Positions 17,095-26,175 of a stretch of DNA of 64,000 nt are shown piece by piece; position 1 is the stretch's first letter, and each line of letters begins with the position of its first letter. Made by a program: the position numbers and the translations under genes. The notes under the pieces are model-generated. The model searched no databases. It was not told the DNA's origin and saw only the letters and a list, made by a program, of their open reading frames with translations. Origin of the DNA: Verrucomicrobiales bacterium. Its GTDB lineage: Bacteria; Verrucomicrobiota; Verrucomicrobiia; Limisphaerales; UBA11320. The stretch lies in the NCBI GenBank assembly GCA_016793885.1, contig JAEUHE010000035.1, positions 1-64,000 on the forward strand, written 5' to 3'.

Positions 17095-19704
17095 CTATTT
17101 TCGGAGGCGAAAGAATCGGCTGCCCGTGGTCGGGGCCAAGGACATCGAGCGAGTCTGACCGGAGGTGGTCACCGTCCCGGCTACGGGTTGCCAATCGGGA
17201 CCGGACAGCGAGCCCGTGGCCTCCAGCACGAAGCCTTGTGCGGCGAGCGGCCACGAGACCACGAGCGATCCCTCCAAACGGACAATCTCAAGCGACGGGT
17301 TTTCGACCGACAGCACCGCGCCTTGATAGTGTCGCAGAACCAATTCTTCCGCCTTGGCGGCGACGGCCACGAAGCTAGTCAAACCGCTGAAGTCGTAGAT
17401 CGCCAACTCGTCAATGCGTCCCTCGAACCCATCCCCCGCGGCAAATTGGGGTGCTGAAGTACCTACGACCAGCCGGGAGTCGAGGACAAGGGAGGAAGCA
17501 AAACCGGCCCGAACGCTCGAGCTGGTCTTCACCCCGTCGAGGAACACGTCCAAGCCGTCCCCCACGCCCGCAGCCCCGTTGCCGTAATACACGAAAGCGA
17601 CGTGGTGCCACGCCGCGTCGGCCACCACGGGACCTGCACCCGACCGTGGACCCGCAAAGACTTCCAAGCCGTTCCGCGGTTGCGCCGCCCCTACATAATC
17701 GTAAAGGAAGGCTGGCTGATTGCCTCCGCCTCCCCCGAAGTTGATCAGATAGTCATTGCGCAACGTGGTCAGCGAGCCCTGGACCTGAACCCAAAACTCT
17801 ACCATCCAAGGAGCGTTCAGTGATGCTGAGGAGGCGTTCAAATCCTGCGCCACAAAGTAGCTCGAGCCGTTGAAATTCGCCGCGCTACCCAAATCGAGCC
17901 CACTTCCCATCTCAGCATGGCTCACGCGATCCGCGCCCACGGAGATCAGGTCGTTGTCCACCAAACGATCGACCGACGGCTTGATCTGCTGCAGGGCATT
18001 GCCGTCGGCCTCATCGAAATTCCAATACAACAAGGGCGCATCCGCCTGAACAACTGCCCCATAATTCCCTGCTGGATTTGATGCGGCGGCGAAGTGGGTC
18101 GCGGCTAACGTTGTCGCCCTAGCCTCAACGGCAGCCTCGGTGGTCGACGAAGCGAAGTCGTAGATGGCCACCTCGTCCATCCGACCGGTAAATGCGTCAG
18201 CAACCACCGGCGACGAGCCCACAATGAACTGGCTGGAGAGGTTCAAGCTTTGACGGTACGTGTTGCGAAACGACTGATGGTCGCTCACGCCATCGACATA
18301 CATCTCGAGCCGGTCGGAAACCCCATTGGTTTCGGTACCGTAAAAGACGACCAGGATGTGGTGCCAGCCCTCGTCGTTCACGGTGGACCCGGGAAGGGAG
18401 CGCCCCGCGTTGGCTCCGCAGCATTGGAAAAGCTCAAACTGCTCCGAGGCCCCATTTCCGACGTAGTCATAGATGAGGGCGGGCTCGTTGCCTCCGCTCT
18501 CTCCCATGCTGAGGACATACTCGTTCCGCAGGATGCCCTCGTTCTCGCCGAGGACTTGGATCCAGAACTCAATCGCATAGGGGGGCGGCAGCGAGTTGGT
18601 CGGAATGTTAAGATCGGCAGCACGCATGTAGGAAGCTCCATCCAACTCAATCGCATTCCCCAGCTTGAGTCCGCTGCTAATCAGATCGTGCCCCACTCGC
18701 GTCACATTCCCCCGCGGGATCAGATCGTTCTCCTCACCCGTGGTTTGACTGCCAGCCCCCCGGCCCGTTTGTTCCAAGGCCGGACCTTCCGCCTCGTCGA
18801 AGGTCCAATACACAAAGGGCCCATCCGCTTTGACGACATCCGCATAGGCGGCACCTCCCGCCGAGGCGGCGGTGAAGTGAGACGCAATTTGTTCGGCTTT
18901 GGAGGTGACCTCGGATTCATCGGTGAGGGATTCCAGATGATAAATCGCCAGCTCATCGATACGGCCTTCGAAGCTATCACCGCCAGCAAACTGCGGAGCG
19001 GAAGATCCCACCACAAACCGGCTGTCGACCGTCAGAGAAGCGCTGAAGCCACCACGAATTCCGCCGGCTGCCAAGGATCCGTCCACATAAATGTCCGCCC
19101 GGTCGGCGACTCCCGTGAGGCCGTCGCCATAATAGACGATCACGACATGATGCCAGAGCTCATCCGCTAGCTCGGGTCCCACATCCGTTCGCGGCCCCGC
19201 GAAGAGTTCCAGGCCGTTGTCAGGTGTGGCACTGCCCACATAGTCATACAGCACAGCGGGTTGATTCCCCGGTCCTCCCCCGAAATTGAGCAAGTAGTCA
19301 TTTCTCCGACCCTCGTTGGCTCCCAGGACCTGGATCCAGAACTCGATGATATACGGTCCCGCCAGGAGGTTGGTTCCCGTCTGCAGAGAGCTTGCCATGA
19401 AGTAAGCGCTGCCGTTCAACCCCGCGGCATTTCCCAGCTTCAACCCGGAGCCGAGAATGTCGTGACTGACCCGCTCGGCACCGAACGGGACGAGATCGTT
19501 CGAGGTGAAGACGGTTGGAGGGGCAGTGTCGATCTGTTGCAGCGCGGGAGTGGTGGAAGCCTCGTCAAAGTTCCAATACAGGACCGGCTGATCCTGCTTG
19601 ATCAGGTCGGAATAACGTGTGGCCGCCGGCAGCGCCGCGGCGAATGCCCACAGTAGCAGAGCTACCAGGGAGAGAGGTTGGGTGGTGAGAGTCGTTGGTT
19701 TCAT
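17095..19704 (-). CDS. Secreted protein with three LamG domains
   Basis: The 869-residue product has a signal peptide (LSLVALLLWAFAAALPAATR). Three LamG domains of about 260 residues each follow, every one opening with YWNFDEA or YWTFDEA and carrying HHVVIVYYGDG- or WHHILVVFYG-type strands and a terminal GRIDELAIYDF or equivalent. The last 70 residues are the common C-terminal module (LVVSWPLAAQGFVLEATGSL, WQPVAG, FFRLRK). The ATG at 19704 begins the signal peptide; the frame extends to 19779 without support. It converges on the LamG/Ig gene and diverges from the CotH gene across a spacer with a 16-base palindrome. Confidence 0.9.
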   Translation of the reverse strand: MKPTTLTTQPLSLVALLLWAFAAALPAATRYSDLIKQDQPVLYWNFDEASTTPALQQIDTAPPTVFTSNDLVPFGAERVSHDILGSGLKLGNAAGLNGSAYFMASSLQTGTNLLAGPYIIEFWIQVLGANEGRRNDYLLNFGGGPGNQPAVLYDYVGSATPDNGLELFAGPRTDVGPELADELWHHVVIVYYGDGLTGVADRADIYVDGSLAAGGIRGGFSASLTVDSRFVVGSSAPQFAGGDSFEGRIDELAIYHLESLTDESEVTSKAEQIASHFTAASAGGAAYADVVKADGPFVYWTFDEAEGPALEQTGRGAGSQTTGEENDLIPRGNVTRVGHDLISSGLKLGNAIELDGASYMRAADLNIPTNSLPPPYAIEFWIQVLGENEGILRNEYVLSMGESGGNEPALIYDYVGNGASEQFELFQCCGANAGRSLPGSTVNDEGWHHILVVFYGTETNGVSDRLEMYVDGVSDHQSFRNTYRQSLNLSSQFIVGSSPVVADAFTGRMDEVAIYDFASSTTEAAVEARATTLAATHFAAASNPAGNYGAVVQADAPLLYWNFDEADGNALQQIKPSVDRLVDNDLISVGADRVSHAEMGSGLDLGSAANFNGSSYFVAQDLNASSASLNAPWMVEFWVQVQGSLTTLRNDYLINFGGGGGNQPAFLYDYVGAAQPRNGLEVFAGPRSGAGPVVADAAWHHVAFVYYGNGAAGVGDGLDVFLDGVKTSSSVRAGFASSLVLDSRLVVGTSAPQFAAGDGFEGRIDELAIYDFSGLTSFVAVAAKAEELVLRHYQGAVLSVENPSLEIVRLEGSLVVSWPLAAQGFVLEATGSLSGPDWQPVAGTVTTSGQTRSMSLAPTTGSRFFRLRK

Positions 19705-19762
19705 AAGGTGAATACTCTGAAAGATGGTCCGCAAATTATGATACCCACGAAACGATCTCAAG

Positions 19763-19778
19763 TGACGCATCTGCGTCA
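19763..19778. promoter_or_regulatory. Palindromic operator-like site between divergent secreted-protein genes
   Basis: TGACGCATCTGCGTCA is a perfect palindrome of two 7-base arms with a two-base centre. It sits between the LamG gene (19704, minus) and the CotH gene (19835, plus). A site of the same design, TGACG-N6-CGTCA, precedes the LuxR-type gene at 25554. Binding by that regulator is inference. Confidence 0.45.
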
Positions 19779-19834
19779 TGCGGGCCGCCTTTACTTATGC
19801 GCGAAGGCCTCTAGTCTTAGCCAAGACTTGTGTT

Positions 19835-22800
19835 ATGCGAACCCTGCGTTGCATCCTCTGCGCTATCGTCTCACGCTTTTCGCTCCGCTTTCCAGATTCC
19901 CAGTCAACCTGTCTCGCCCTGCTCGGGATCTTCGCACTTTTGCCCCTTCCATCCCCCGCGCAGGACATAGTGATCAGCGAAGTCATGGCGGAGAACCGGC
20001 ACGGCCTCATCGATGGATCAGGTCTCAGACAGGATTGGCTGGAGCTGGAAAATCGGTCGGGTACCGATTTGAACCTGACCGGCTGGCATTTGACCGACGA
20101 CCCTCGACAGTTGGACAAATGGACCTTTCCGCCTCGCACGCTGCGGGCCAAGGAGCGGCTCGTTGTCTTTGCATCGGGCCGGAACCAGACGGACGCAGCC
20201 GGACATTTACACACCAACTTTCGCCTGAGCAGCTCCGGCGAATACCTCGCCCTGACACGGCCCGATCGCAGCATCGCGAGCGAGTTTAGCCCCAGTTTTC
20301 CGGAGCAGTTGCCGGATGTTGCATTCGGGCTCGGCCCGACTGTCTCCACTCGAACCGTGGTATCCGCTGGCTCGTCGGCCCTGGCACTCGTGCACGCCCA
20401 AGGCGTCCTACCCCCGGATTGGACACAACCAAACTACGATGCCTCCGCCTGGAATGCCAACCTGGCCCGCGCCGGCAGCGGACAGATCGTCATCAGCGAA
20501 CTGGCGTTGGATTCGCCTCGCTTCGTGGAGATCCAGAATGTCTCAGCCGCATCGGTAAACTTGGAAGGATGGCGCCTGATCATCAACGAGTCCGCCACGG
20601 GAGATATCGACGAAGTCTCTACGTCCCGCTGGATTCTCTCGGGTGTCTTGGCTCCGGGCGGTACGGACTATCGCGGCGACTTTCCTGTCCCGCGAGCCTG
20701 GGGCGCTCCGCTGGGATGGTCCTCGGAGGGTCCGGGCTGGGTCATGCTCCTAGGCCCGGAGCATCAGGTAGTGGATTTTGTGAGCTGGGGATACTCGACA
20801 GCACAGCTCCAGGCGTTCGGGATTCTCATCGAAGGACAGCCGATTGGGGGAGGACGTCTGGTGGACTCATTCGACTACCGCGACAGCGCCGGGCTGACGT
20901 CGGTTTGGACGGGCCCAGTCCTGGGCGGGCTCCGGGCCACCAACATCACCTTCGGAATCACCGAAGGCGAACTCCAAATCCGGGATATTAGGGACGCATC
21001 GGCTTCGAGCGGCACGGCAATGACGGTCTTCACACGAATGCTTCCCACGCCTCTCACCGGGGACTTCAGAGCGACCTTGTCGTTCAGCTGGGATTGCCCC
21101 GATCCAGGGTTCTTGGGTGGGCTCTTTCTAGAAGCCTGGCGCACCGGAGGCATTCTCGCGTCGGGCGGTTGGCAGGATGACAACGCCGCCGGTCCGGCCG
21201 GATTTGGTTTTCGCTATGGTCAAATTGGGGGGCGCAGCACGTTTGTCTCCGCCACCGGTTCTTCCGATCCCAACCTGAGCCCCGAAACCATGACGGGAGC
21301 CCAGGCCTCGAGCCATCGAGGAAACACTCTCGCGAGCAGCGGAGCCCTGTCGATCCTGACTGCAAGCGCCACCCCGGCCAAAGGCAGTGCCATTCTCGAG
21401 CTTTCCCGAAGGGGCCGGATTTCCCGAGTTCGTTGGATGGAGCCGGACCGTGTCTGGGACCTGGTGGAACTCCAAAACTCGAATACCAATCCCCTCACCT
21501 CCCTCCGAATAGCAGCCAATCACTGGCGCTATCAAGGCGCTCCTTTCCCAGTCCTCTCGATCGATGAGGTCATTGTGGAATCGGACGCGCGCGGAGCCAG
21601 CGTGCCGTGGAAGGGCCCGTCGCTCGCTCACTCCTTGGCCAATTCAGGGTTGAGCTGGCAACGAGTGGGTGATCGCGACCAAGACGGCGCCGAGGATTTC
21701 GTCGCTCAGGTTCGCAGCCCTGGCTCGCTCAATCAGAACCTTCAATCCAAGTTCGCAGTTCCACCGGTCCGCCTCCCCTTGGGATACGACCGGAGCCTGG
21801 GCGGCGCGCCTGCACCCGGCACTGATGTCGAACCAGCCCTGTGGAATCGCAATGCTTCACTGCTGGTGCGCATCCCTTTTGAAGTGACCGAGGACGGTAT
21901 GCTCGCCTCGCTCCTCAAGGTGACCCACGATGCCGGATTCGTGGCCTATATCAACGGCCGCGAGATGGCGCGTCAAAATGCCCCAGACTTACTGAATTGG
22001 AACTCCACCGCCAGCGGCCCGGCGGAGATGTCCCGCGGACTTCTTTCGTTTGAGTCGGACCTCTTTGGCCAACAGCTGGCTCTGCCCAAAGGGACGAATG
22101 TTCTCGCCATTCATGTTTTGAACGAGACCGCTCGCGATAGCACTCTCTGGATCTCGGCCGAACTGGAAGTGGCTCGGCCTACCGGAGGTGCAAGCGCGCT
22201 CCGATACCTGCCCTACCCCACCCCGGGTAGTCCCAACTCGGTCGGGTCACCCGGTGTGTCCGCTGAACCTTCGACCTCGATTCCGAGCGGCGCCTACCAG
22301 GATCCCCTGAGCGTCGCCCTCTCCATACCGGCTGACGGTGAGATCCGCTACACGCTCGATGGATCCGCCCCAACCCCGCGCTCTGCTCTGTACCGTCAAC
22401 CACTCCTCATCACCGACACCACGCTGCTTCGGGCACGCACCTTTACGCCCGGATTGCTTCCCAGCCGGGGAATCGAACGTACGTATGTCTTTGTCGATTC
22501 CTCCATGGATTCACGGGAATCGAATGTGCCCTTGCTTCTCCTCTCGACCGGTGGCCGTCAGATTGCCGGCACCGCAGATGCCCAGCTCACTCGTATCCAT
22601 GCGGTAGGCATCGACGTGCAGGGAACCAACCGCGCCACCTGGCGCAGCTCTCCCGATTTCATCGGCCGTGCTGGACTGCGCGTCCGGGGGTCGAGCTCCG
22701 CCAACTGGCCCAAGCAAAGTTACGCCTTCGAGACCCAAAACGCCGATGGAGAGGATGAATCCGTGGCGCTCTTCGGCCTGCCGGCGGATAGCGACTGGGT

Positions 22801-25531
22801 GCTCCACGCCTCTTACCTGGACCGCACCCTGCTCCGGGATTCACTTGCCTATGAACTCAGCCGGCAAATCGGACGCTATGCGGCCCGCACACGCCCCGTT
22901 GAAGTGTATCTCAACACCAACGGAAGGAAGGTTTCTGCGGCCGACTACCTGGGCGTCTACCTCCTAGTGGAGAGGATCAAGCGCAGCGAGGAGCGCATCC
23001 CTCTCCAGGAACTAGGCCCCCTCGACAATCAGGAACCCGAAGTGACCGGTGGCTATCTGGTGAAGAAGGATCGTCTGGATCCCGGGGACAATGGATTCCT
23101 CACACTCAGGGCCGACCGACTGGGCTTTGTCGATCCGGAAGAGAGCGCGCTGTCGGGAGCTCAACGAGCGTGGATCAGCAACTATTTCCGACAGTTTGAG
23201 ACGGTCTTGTACTCCGCCGCCTACACCAACGCCGAAACCGGCTATGCCCAGTTCATCGATGTCGATGCTTGGATCGACCATCACCTCTTGATCGAAATGA
23301 CGTTCAACATCGACGGGTTCTACCTCAGCACGCACCTCCAAAAGGAAAGGGGAGGCAAGCTGGTGATCGGGCCAGTTTGGGATTTCGATCGCTCGATGGG
23401 CAACACCACGCAAATCGGTGCGGACAAGCCGACTGGCTGGTATGTAGATGCCTTGAACGGATTCTTTGGTGTGGGCTCGACATTCTATCCCTGGTGGCCG
23501 CGTCTTTTCCAAGACCCCGCCTTCAAACAACGCTCGATCGACCGCTGGCAACAATTGCGCCACGGGCCCTTTGCCGACACCAACATCATCGCTTGGATCG
23601 ATCGGCTGGCCCAGGAGCGCCTCGAGGCTCAAGAGCGAAACTTTGCGAAATGGCCGGTGCTAGCCCAGCCACTCGATGTCAGCCCGTTGGGCTTTCCAAC
23701 CTATGCCCAACATGTCGCGCACCTCAAAAGTTGGATGGCCGCCCGGTTGGCTTGGATCGACAGCCAGTTTCTGCCCCTACCCCGGTTCGGCGCTGCCCGC
23801 CCTGATCCGGAGGGACGGATCACCGTTCGTCTCGATGTTCCAAATCTTCCCAGCCTGGACTCTTCCCTCCAGCTCTACTACACCACCAATGGCCTGGATC
23901 CACGATCTCCTGCCGGTGGCATCGAAGTCTCAGCGGTGGCCGCCCCCGCTCCGCCGTCAACGCCCGTGGTGCTGCCAGAGGCGCCACTGCGTTTTCTCAT
24001 ACCGACGACGACCAACGGCGGCAGCCTGCTTGGAACCAATTGGGTATGGCCTGGCTTTGACGATCAGAATTGGACGTCCGGAACGACCGGGGCGGGATAC
24101 GATCGTCTGGGCGTCTTCACACCCTTGATCCGAACCGATCTCAATGCCCAAATGTTCGGCGTCAATCGGAGCGCCTTCCTTCGCATCCCCTTTTCGGTTC
24201 CGTCTCCGATTCCCGCCGGACAGCTGTTCCTGCGGATGAAATACGATGACGGTTACGTTGCTTTTCTTAACGGTGGGAGAGTCTCGCTGCGATCCGCGCC
24301 CGCCACGGTAAATTGGAATTCCGGTGCCTCAGCGAATCGGCCGAAATCAGCTGCTACCGTGTATGAGGACACCAACCTGGGCTCCGCCGAAAGTTGGCTG
24401 CGCCCGGGCGAAAACCTCCTGGCCGTTCAAGGCCTGAACGACGCTGCCACCAGCACTGAGTTTCTGATACTTCCCGAACTCGGCATTGCCGCCGGACCCC
24501 AAAGCGTGATCACGTTCGAGGGTCCGACACGTTTGATGGCCAGAACCTACCAGTCCGGGCGATGGAGCGGGTTGGCGGAAATCGCGCTGGGCTTCGCGGT
24601 GCCGCGACTACGCATCACCGAGGTCATGTATCACCCCGCCAATCCTCCTTCCGGTTCCCCCTACCTCGAGGAGGATTTCGAGTTCATCGAGATTCAAAAC
24701 GCGACCGAAGTCTGTCTGCCGCTGCGCGACGTTCGGGTTACCGGCGGAATTGATTTCACCTTTTCAAGCCGGGAGACCTACCTGGCACCGGGGGAATACG
24801 TGGTGCTGGCAAAGAATCGTACCGCCTTCGTCTCCCGCTACGGCGACTTGAAACTGCGCATGGCGAGTGGGTTTGAAGGCAAGCTCTCCAATGGCAGTGA
24901 CAGCCTGACGTTACAGGACTCCACCGGCATCGTCCGGCACTCATTCACTTATGACGATGCCTGGCAGCCAACCACTGATGGCGGGGGCTACTCCCTGACG
25001 CTCCAGGATCCGTTCGCCGATCGGGTTGAGTGGTCCGATCCCAAGTATTGGAAGGCGAGTTCTTCCCGCGGAGGATCGCCGGGGCGGGATGATTCTGGAA
25101 TCCTCCCTACCTGGGATGCGGACCGAGACACGCTTCCCGACCGCTGGGAGCAGGACTTCCTGGGCGGCTCGGTCGCTGAGGAGGACGACTCTGATGGTGA
25201 TGGTTTCTCCAACCTGCACGAATATATCGTGGGGACCGATCCTGCGGATCCCGGTGAGCGCTTCCGGATCACCGTCGAGGCGGACCAGGGGATCGTGTGG
25301 GTCCACATCCCAACTCGACTCGCGAGCTCCAGATACCATCCCGGTCTCGTGCGCTTCTATGCCTTGGAAGAGCGTCAGGATCTTGAGGAATCGCAGTCCT
25401 CGTGGATGATCTCGTCGCAAATGGCGAAACAGCCGGCCACCGGAGGAATTCTCCAGCTCCAGATTCCCGGAGGGCTTGCTTCCAGTCGGTTTTTTCGCGC
25501 TCGGGTATGGCTGGACTGCCCGAATCCCTAG
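19835..25531 (+). CDS. Giant secreted CotH-kinase / lamin-tail-domain protein
   Basis: The product has about 1898 residues with an N-terminal signal region (CLALLGIFALLPLPSPAQD). Lamin-tail domains lie at about 45-155 (DIVISEVMAENRHGL, DWLELENRSG, LNLTGWHLTDD), 219-320 and 1588-1712 (LRITEVMYHPANPPSGSPYL). A chitobiase/hexosaminidase C-terminal-like Ig module (EIRYTLDGSAPTPRSALYR) is near 807-887 and a CotH kinase-like domain near 908-1315 (GLRVRGSSSANWPKQSYAFE, LLRDSLAYELSRQIGRYA, WDFDRSMG). Two repeated galactose-binding-like segments (FVAYINGREM, YVAFLNGGRV) flank it. A Ca-binding type-3-like run (DADRDTLPDRW, DSDGDGFSNLHEY) precedes the end. CotH domains phosphorylate protein in spore formers; here it is probably a surface protein. 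An ATG at 19778 is an alternative start. Confidence 0.9.
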   Translation: MRTLRCILCAIVSRFSLRFPDSQSTCLALLGIFALLPLPSPAQDIVISEVMAENRHGLIDGSGLRQDWLELENRSGTDLNLTGWHLTDDPRQLDKWTFPPRTLRAKERLVVFASGRNQTDAAGHLHTNFRLSSSGEYLALTRPDRSIASEFSPSFPEQLPDVAFGLGPTVSTRTVVSAGSSALALVHAQGVLPPDWTQPNYDASAWNANLARAGSGQIVISELALDSPRFVEIQNVSAASVNLEGWRLIINESATGDIDEVSTSRWILSGVLAPGGTDYRGDFPVPRAWGAPLGWSSEGPGWVMLLGPEHQVVDFVSWGYSTAQLQAFGILIEGQPIGGGRLVDSFDYRDSAGLTSVWTGPVLGGLRATNITFGITEGELQIRDIRDASASSGTAMTVFTRMLPTPLTGDFRATLSFSWDCPDPGFLGGLFLEAWRTGGILASGGWQDDNAAGPAGFGFRYGQIGGRSTFVSATGSSDPNLSPETMTGAQASSHRGNTLASSGALSILTASATPAKGSAILELSRRGRISRVRWMEPDRVWDLVELQNSNTNPLTSLRIAANHWRYQGAPFPVLSIDEVIVESDARGASVPWKGPSLAHSLANSGLSWQRVGDRDQDGAEDFVAQVRSPGSLNQNLQSKFAVPPVRLPLGYDRSLGGAPAPGTDVEPALWNRNASLLVRIPFEVTEDGMLASLLKVTHDAGFVAYINGREMARQNAPDLLNWNSTASGPAEMSRGLLSFESDLFGQQLALPKGTNVLAIHVLNETARDSTLWISAELEVARPTGGASALRYLPYPTPGSPNSVGSPGVSAEPSTSIPSGAYQDPLSVALSIPADGEIRYTLDGSAPTPRSALYRQPLLITDTTLLRARTFTPGLLPSRGIERTYVFVDSSMDSRESNVPLLLLSTGGRQIAGTADAQLTRIHAVGIDVQGTNRATWRSSPDFIGRAGLRVRGSSSANWPKQSYAFETQNADGEDESVALFGLPADSDWVLHASYLDRTLLRDSLAYELSRQIGRYAARTRPVEVYLNTNGRKVSAADYLGVYLLVERIKRSEERIPLQELGPLDNQEPEVTGGYLVKKDRLDPGDNGFLTLRADRLGFVDPEESALSGAQRAWISNYFRQFETVLYSAAYTNAETGYAQFIDVDAWIDHHLLIEMTFNIDGFYLSTHLQKERGGKLVIGPVWDFDRSMGNTTQIGADKPTGWYVDALNGFFGVGSTFYPWWPRLFQDPAFKQRSIDRWQQLRHGPFADTNIIAWIDRLAQERLEAQERNFAKWPVLAQPLDVSPLGFPTYAQHVAHLKSWMAARLAWIDSQFLPLPRFGAARPDPEGRITVRLDVPNLPSLDSSLQLYYTTNGLDPRSPAGGIEVSAVAAPAPPSTPVVLPEAPLRFLIPTTTNGGSLLGTNWVWPGFDDQNWTSGTTGAGYDRLGVFTPLIRTDLNAQMFGVNRSAFLRIPFSVPSPIPAGQLFLRMKYDDGYVAFLNGGRVSLRSAPATVNWNSGASANRPKSAATVYEDTNLGSAESWLRPGENLLAVQGLNDAATSTEFLILPELGIAAGPQSVITFEGPTRLMARTYQSGRWSGLAEIALGFAVPRLRITEVMYHPANPPSGSPYLEEDFEFIEIQNATEVCLPLRDVRVTGGIDFTFSSRETYLAPGEYVVLAKNRTAFVSRYGDLKLRMASGFEGKLSNGSDSLTLQDSTGIVRHSFTYDDAWQPTTDGGGYSLTLQDPFADRVEWSDPKYWKASSSRGGSPGRDDSGILPTWDADRDTLPDRWEQDFLGGSVAEEDDSDGDGFSNLHEYIVGTDPADPGERFRITVEADQGIVWVHIPTRLASSRYHPGLVRFYALEERQDLEESQSSWMISSQMAKQPATGGILQLQIPGGLASSRFFRARVWLDCPNP

Positions 25532-25553
25532 CGAAGTGTCTCACCCGATCGAT

Positions 25554-25569
25554 TGACGTGAATGCGTCA
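25554..25569. promoter_or_regulatory. Palindromic site before the LuxR-type regulator gene
   Basis: TGACGTGAATGCGTCA has the layout TGACG-N6-CGTCA seen at 19763 between two secreted-protein genes. It lies 70 bases before the regulator start, a position suited to autoregulation. Function is inferred from symmetry and placement only. Confidence 0.45.
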
Positions 25570-25638
25570 CTAGGATCGAGGCAGTGATCGACTACAGTGA
25601 ATCCGCGTGCTGAAACTACGGGTGCATGAACATTTGAG

Positions 25639-26163
25639 ATGATTTGGTTGATTGAACCCCCCTCGCCGAAACGCTCGAAGCGGCGCTCACTCCAGCGTGA
25701 GCCAATCCCCTGGCTAACCCGCTTCGAGAAGCTCGCCGAAGCCATCGAAGCCATCAGCCACGGCGAGATTCCCTCGCTCATCTTTCTGGCTCAGGCTCCG
25801 GCGCGGAGCGTTGCCACCGCGGTGCGCCGTTTACAAGCCGCAGCGCCGGGAGCATTCATCATCACATTGCGGGCGTGGGGCAAGGATGCAACCGTCAGCG
25901 CCTGCCTCCGGCGGCTTATTTTGGCGAGCACCATGCCCGTGGCTCCCACCACCCATCCGCCCGGGGACATCTACAAGATCTCGCACCGAGAACGGGAAGT
26001 CCTCCGGTGCATGGTGTCCGGCCTGATCAAGAAGGAGATCGCCGAGTTTCTATCCCTAAGTTATCACACCGTGGACAACCACGAGCGACACCTCTTTCAC
26101 AAACTCAAGGTTCATACCAGGACCGCGGCCGTGGCCAAAGCGGTCATGGAAAAGCTCTGTTAG
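25639..26163 (+). CDS. LuxR-family transcriptional regulator (degenerate N-terminal domain)
   Basis: The 174-residue product ends in a LuxR/GerE helix-turn-helix (about 112-170): ISHREREVLRCMVSGLIKKE then IAEFLSLSYHTVDNHERHLF, with the usual V-DNH recognition helix and KLKVHTRTAA. The N-terminal 100 residues look like the second half of a receiver domain (IPSLIFLAQAPARSVATAVR, GAFIITLRAWG) but lack the phospho-accepting Asp, so classical two-component phosphorylation is unlikely. The stop is 12 bases before the next gene and the protein probably controls that cluster. The upstream palindrome at 25554 could be its own operator. Confidence 0.85.
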   Translation: MIWLIEPPSPKRSKRRSLQREPIPWLTRFEKLAEAIEAISHGEIPSLIFLAQAPARSVATAVRRLQAAAPGAFIITLRAWGKDATVSACLRRLILASTMPVAPTTHPPGDIYKISHREREVLRCMVSGLIKKEIAEFLSLSYHTVDNHERHLFHKLKVHTRTAAVAKAVMEKLC

Positions 26164-26175
26164 AACAACCCCTCC

